From Treponema sp. (GTDB lineage Bacteria > Spirochaetota > Spirochaetia > Treponematales > Breznakiellaceae): DNA of 5,313 bases. The stretch is taken from positions 1-5,313 of the forward strand of contig JAIRNB010000337.1 in NCBI GenBank assembly GCA_031258265.1, given 5' to 3'. The notes under the pieces are model-generated. The model worked only from the letters and a program-made list of their open reading frames with translations. It was not told where the DNA came from and made no database searches. Within the stretch, counting starts at the first letter, position 1, and every line of letters begins with the position of its first letter. The translations under genes were made by a program, and so were the position numbers. Below are positions 4,235 to 5,313 of the stretch, in pieces.

Positions 4235-5313
4235 ATGGCCGATTATGAAAACCTGGCCAGGGTTTTACAGGAACAGATTGCACACTGGGAGGGAAAACCC
4301 TCCTCCGGTTCTTCGGGCTTTGTGGTCCAGGTTGGGGATTCGGTGGCCACTATCTACGGCCTGGATAAGGCGGTGTACGGGGAACTGGTGGATTTTGATT
4401 CCGGGGCCACGGGGATAGTCCTTAATCTGGAGGAGGAGGGGGTGGGCTGTGTGCTCCTTTCCGGGGAATCCCTGGTAAAAGAAGGGGAGGAAGCCCGGGG
4501 CGCCGGCAAGGTGGTATCGGTCCCCGCCGGCGCCGCCCTCTTAGGCCGGGTAGTAAACCCCCTGGGGGAACCGGTGGACGGCAAGGGCCCTGTCGCCGCG
4601 GAAGAATATTTGCCGGTGGAAAGCCCCGCCGCCCCGGTTATCGACCGGGGTTCCGTGAATCAGCCCCTCCAAACCGGCGCCCTGTCGGTGGACGCGATGA
4701 TCCCCATAGGCCGGGGCCAGCGGGAACTTATCATCGGGGACCGGCAGACCGGGAAGACCGCCCTGGCGGTGGACACGATCATCAACCAGAAGGGAAAGAA
4801 CGTGTACTGCGTATACTGCGCCATCGGTCAAAAATCGTCCTCCGTGGCGGCTATTATCAAGAACCTGGAGAAGTTCGGGGCCATGGACTACAGCTTCGTG
4901 GTACTGGCCTCGGCGTCGGACTCCGCGGCCTTCCAGTACCTGGCCCCCTATTCGGCGGTAGCCATGGCGGAACACTTCATGCGCCAGGGTAAGGATGTGC
5001 TGGTGGTTTACGATGATCTTTCCAAGCACGCCGTGGCCTACCGGACTATCTCCCTGCTCCTCCGCCGCCCTCCGGGACGGGAAGCTTTTCCCGGAGACGT
5101 ATTTTATCTTCATTCCCGGCTTTTGGAACGGTCCGCCAAGCTCTCCAGTACCAGGGGCGGGGGTTCCATCACCGCCCTGCCCATTGTGGAGACCCAGGCG
5201 GGGGATATTTCCTCCTACATCCCCACCAACGTCATTTCCATTACCGACGGCCAGATCTTTCTGGATTCGGAACTCTTTAACTCCGGTTTCCGGCCCGCCG
5301 TTGATGTGGGGCT
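4235..5313 (+). CDS. atpA: F-type ATP synthase subunit alpha, 5' part
   Basis: The first 359 residues of about 500, cut by the window edge. Alpha forms the non-catalytic nucleotide sites of F1. The N-terminal helix (1-20) is where delta binds. A beta-barrel domain follows (about 28-95, including VGDSVATIYGL). The nucleotide domain has Walker A GDRQTGKT (168-175, with K174 and T175) and Walker B-like VLVVYDDLSK (255-264). Conserved stretches RRPPGREAFPGDVFYLHSR (277-295) and PTNVISITDGQIF (330-342) are typical of alpha. The sequence stops at FRPAVDVG, just before the expected SRVG arginine finger, so that residue cannot be checked. The ATG has GGAGG 6 nt upstream. The absence of the longer insertion found in E. 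coli near residue 305 is usual outside the enterobacteria. atpG, atpD and atpC are expected next. Confidence 0.98.
   Translation, partial: MADYENLARVLQEQIAHWEGKPSSGSSGFVVQVGDSVATIYGLDKAVYGELVDFDSGATGIVLNLEEEGVGCVLLSGESLVKEGEEARGAGKVVSVPAGAALLGRVVNPLGEPVDGKGPVAAEEYLPVESPAAPVIDRGSVNQPLQTGALSVDAMIPIGRGQRELIIGDRQTGKTALAVDTIINQKGKNVYCVYCAIGQKSSSVAAIIKNLEKFGAMDYSFVVLASASDSAAFQYLAPYSAVAMAEHFMRQGKDVLVVYDDLSKHAVAYRTISLLLRRPPGREAFPGDVFYLHSRLLERSAKLSSTRGGGSITALPIVETQAGDISSYIPTNVISITDGQIFLDSELFNSGFRPAVDVG

Overview
The window looks like a chromosomal segment of a moderately GC-rich bacterium, most likely a spirochaete of the Treponema type. The taxonomic guess is weak to moderate. It rests on a small TRL-like lipoprotein, a stand-alone RsbRD-N-like helical protein and the general style of the intergenic DNA. 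No rRNA or other decisive marker is present. I see no mobile element, CRISPR array, tRNA or rRNA.

Left part (1-940): the 3' end of an ABC transporter ATPase gene of the nitrate/sulfonate/taurine type runs rightward. It converges on a small leftward lipoprotein gene (514-825). A strong symmetrical hairpin (452-483) between them should terminate both. The lipoprotein gene has a good candidate promoter (TTGACA, 18-nt spacer, TACAAA on the minus strand). A perfect 9+9 bp palindrome starts inside the -35 box, fills the spacer and just touches the -10 box, so the promoter is probably regulated.

Middle (941-1183): about 240 bases with no convincing gene. It holds a 10-bp perfect hairpin, a second structured element, a G8 run and a C7 run. 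It lies between the divergent lipoprotein gene and the next block.

Right part (1184-5313): a rightward gene block. A soluble helical protein resembling the RsbRD N-terminal sensor domain comes first, 49 bases ahead of the F-type ATP synthase genes. These are atpB (a), atpE (c), atpF (b), atpH (delta) and atpA (alpha, cut by the window end). Subunits gamma, beta and epsilon are expected just downstream. No atpI-like gene precedes atpB. The a, c and b subunits build the membrane ion path and peripheral stalk, delta joins the stalk to F1, and alpha forms the non-catalytic nucleotide sites. The c subunit lacks two of the usual sodium ligands, so a proton-driven enzyme is the more likely reading.

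The genes are ordinary, but the spacers inside the atp operon are not. atpB-atpE (176 nt), atpF-atpH (175 nt) and atpH-atpA (78 nt) are long for this operon and rich in hairpins and short direct repeats. The 10-mer GCGCGGCAAA occurs three times, in or just after these spacers. I found no clear sign of a wholly new multi-gene system. The candidates for follow-up are the operator-like palindrome, the structured atpB-atpE leader, the atpF-atpH repeat array and the sensor-like gene heading the operon.
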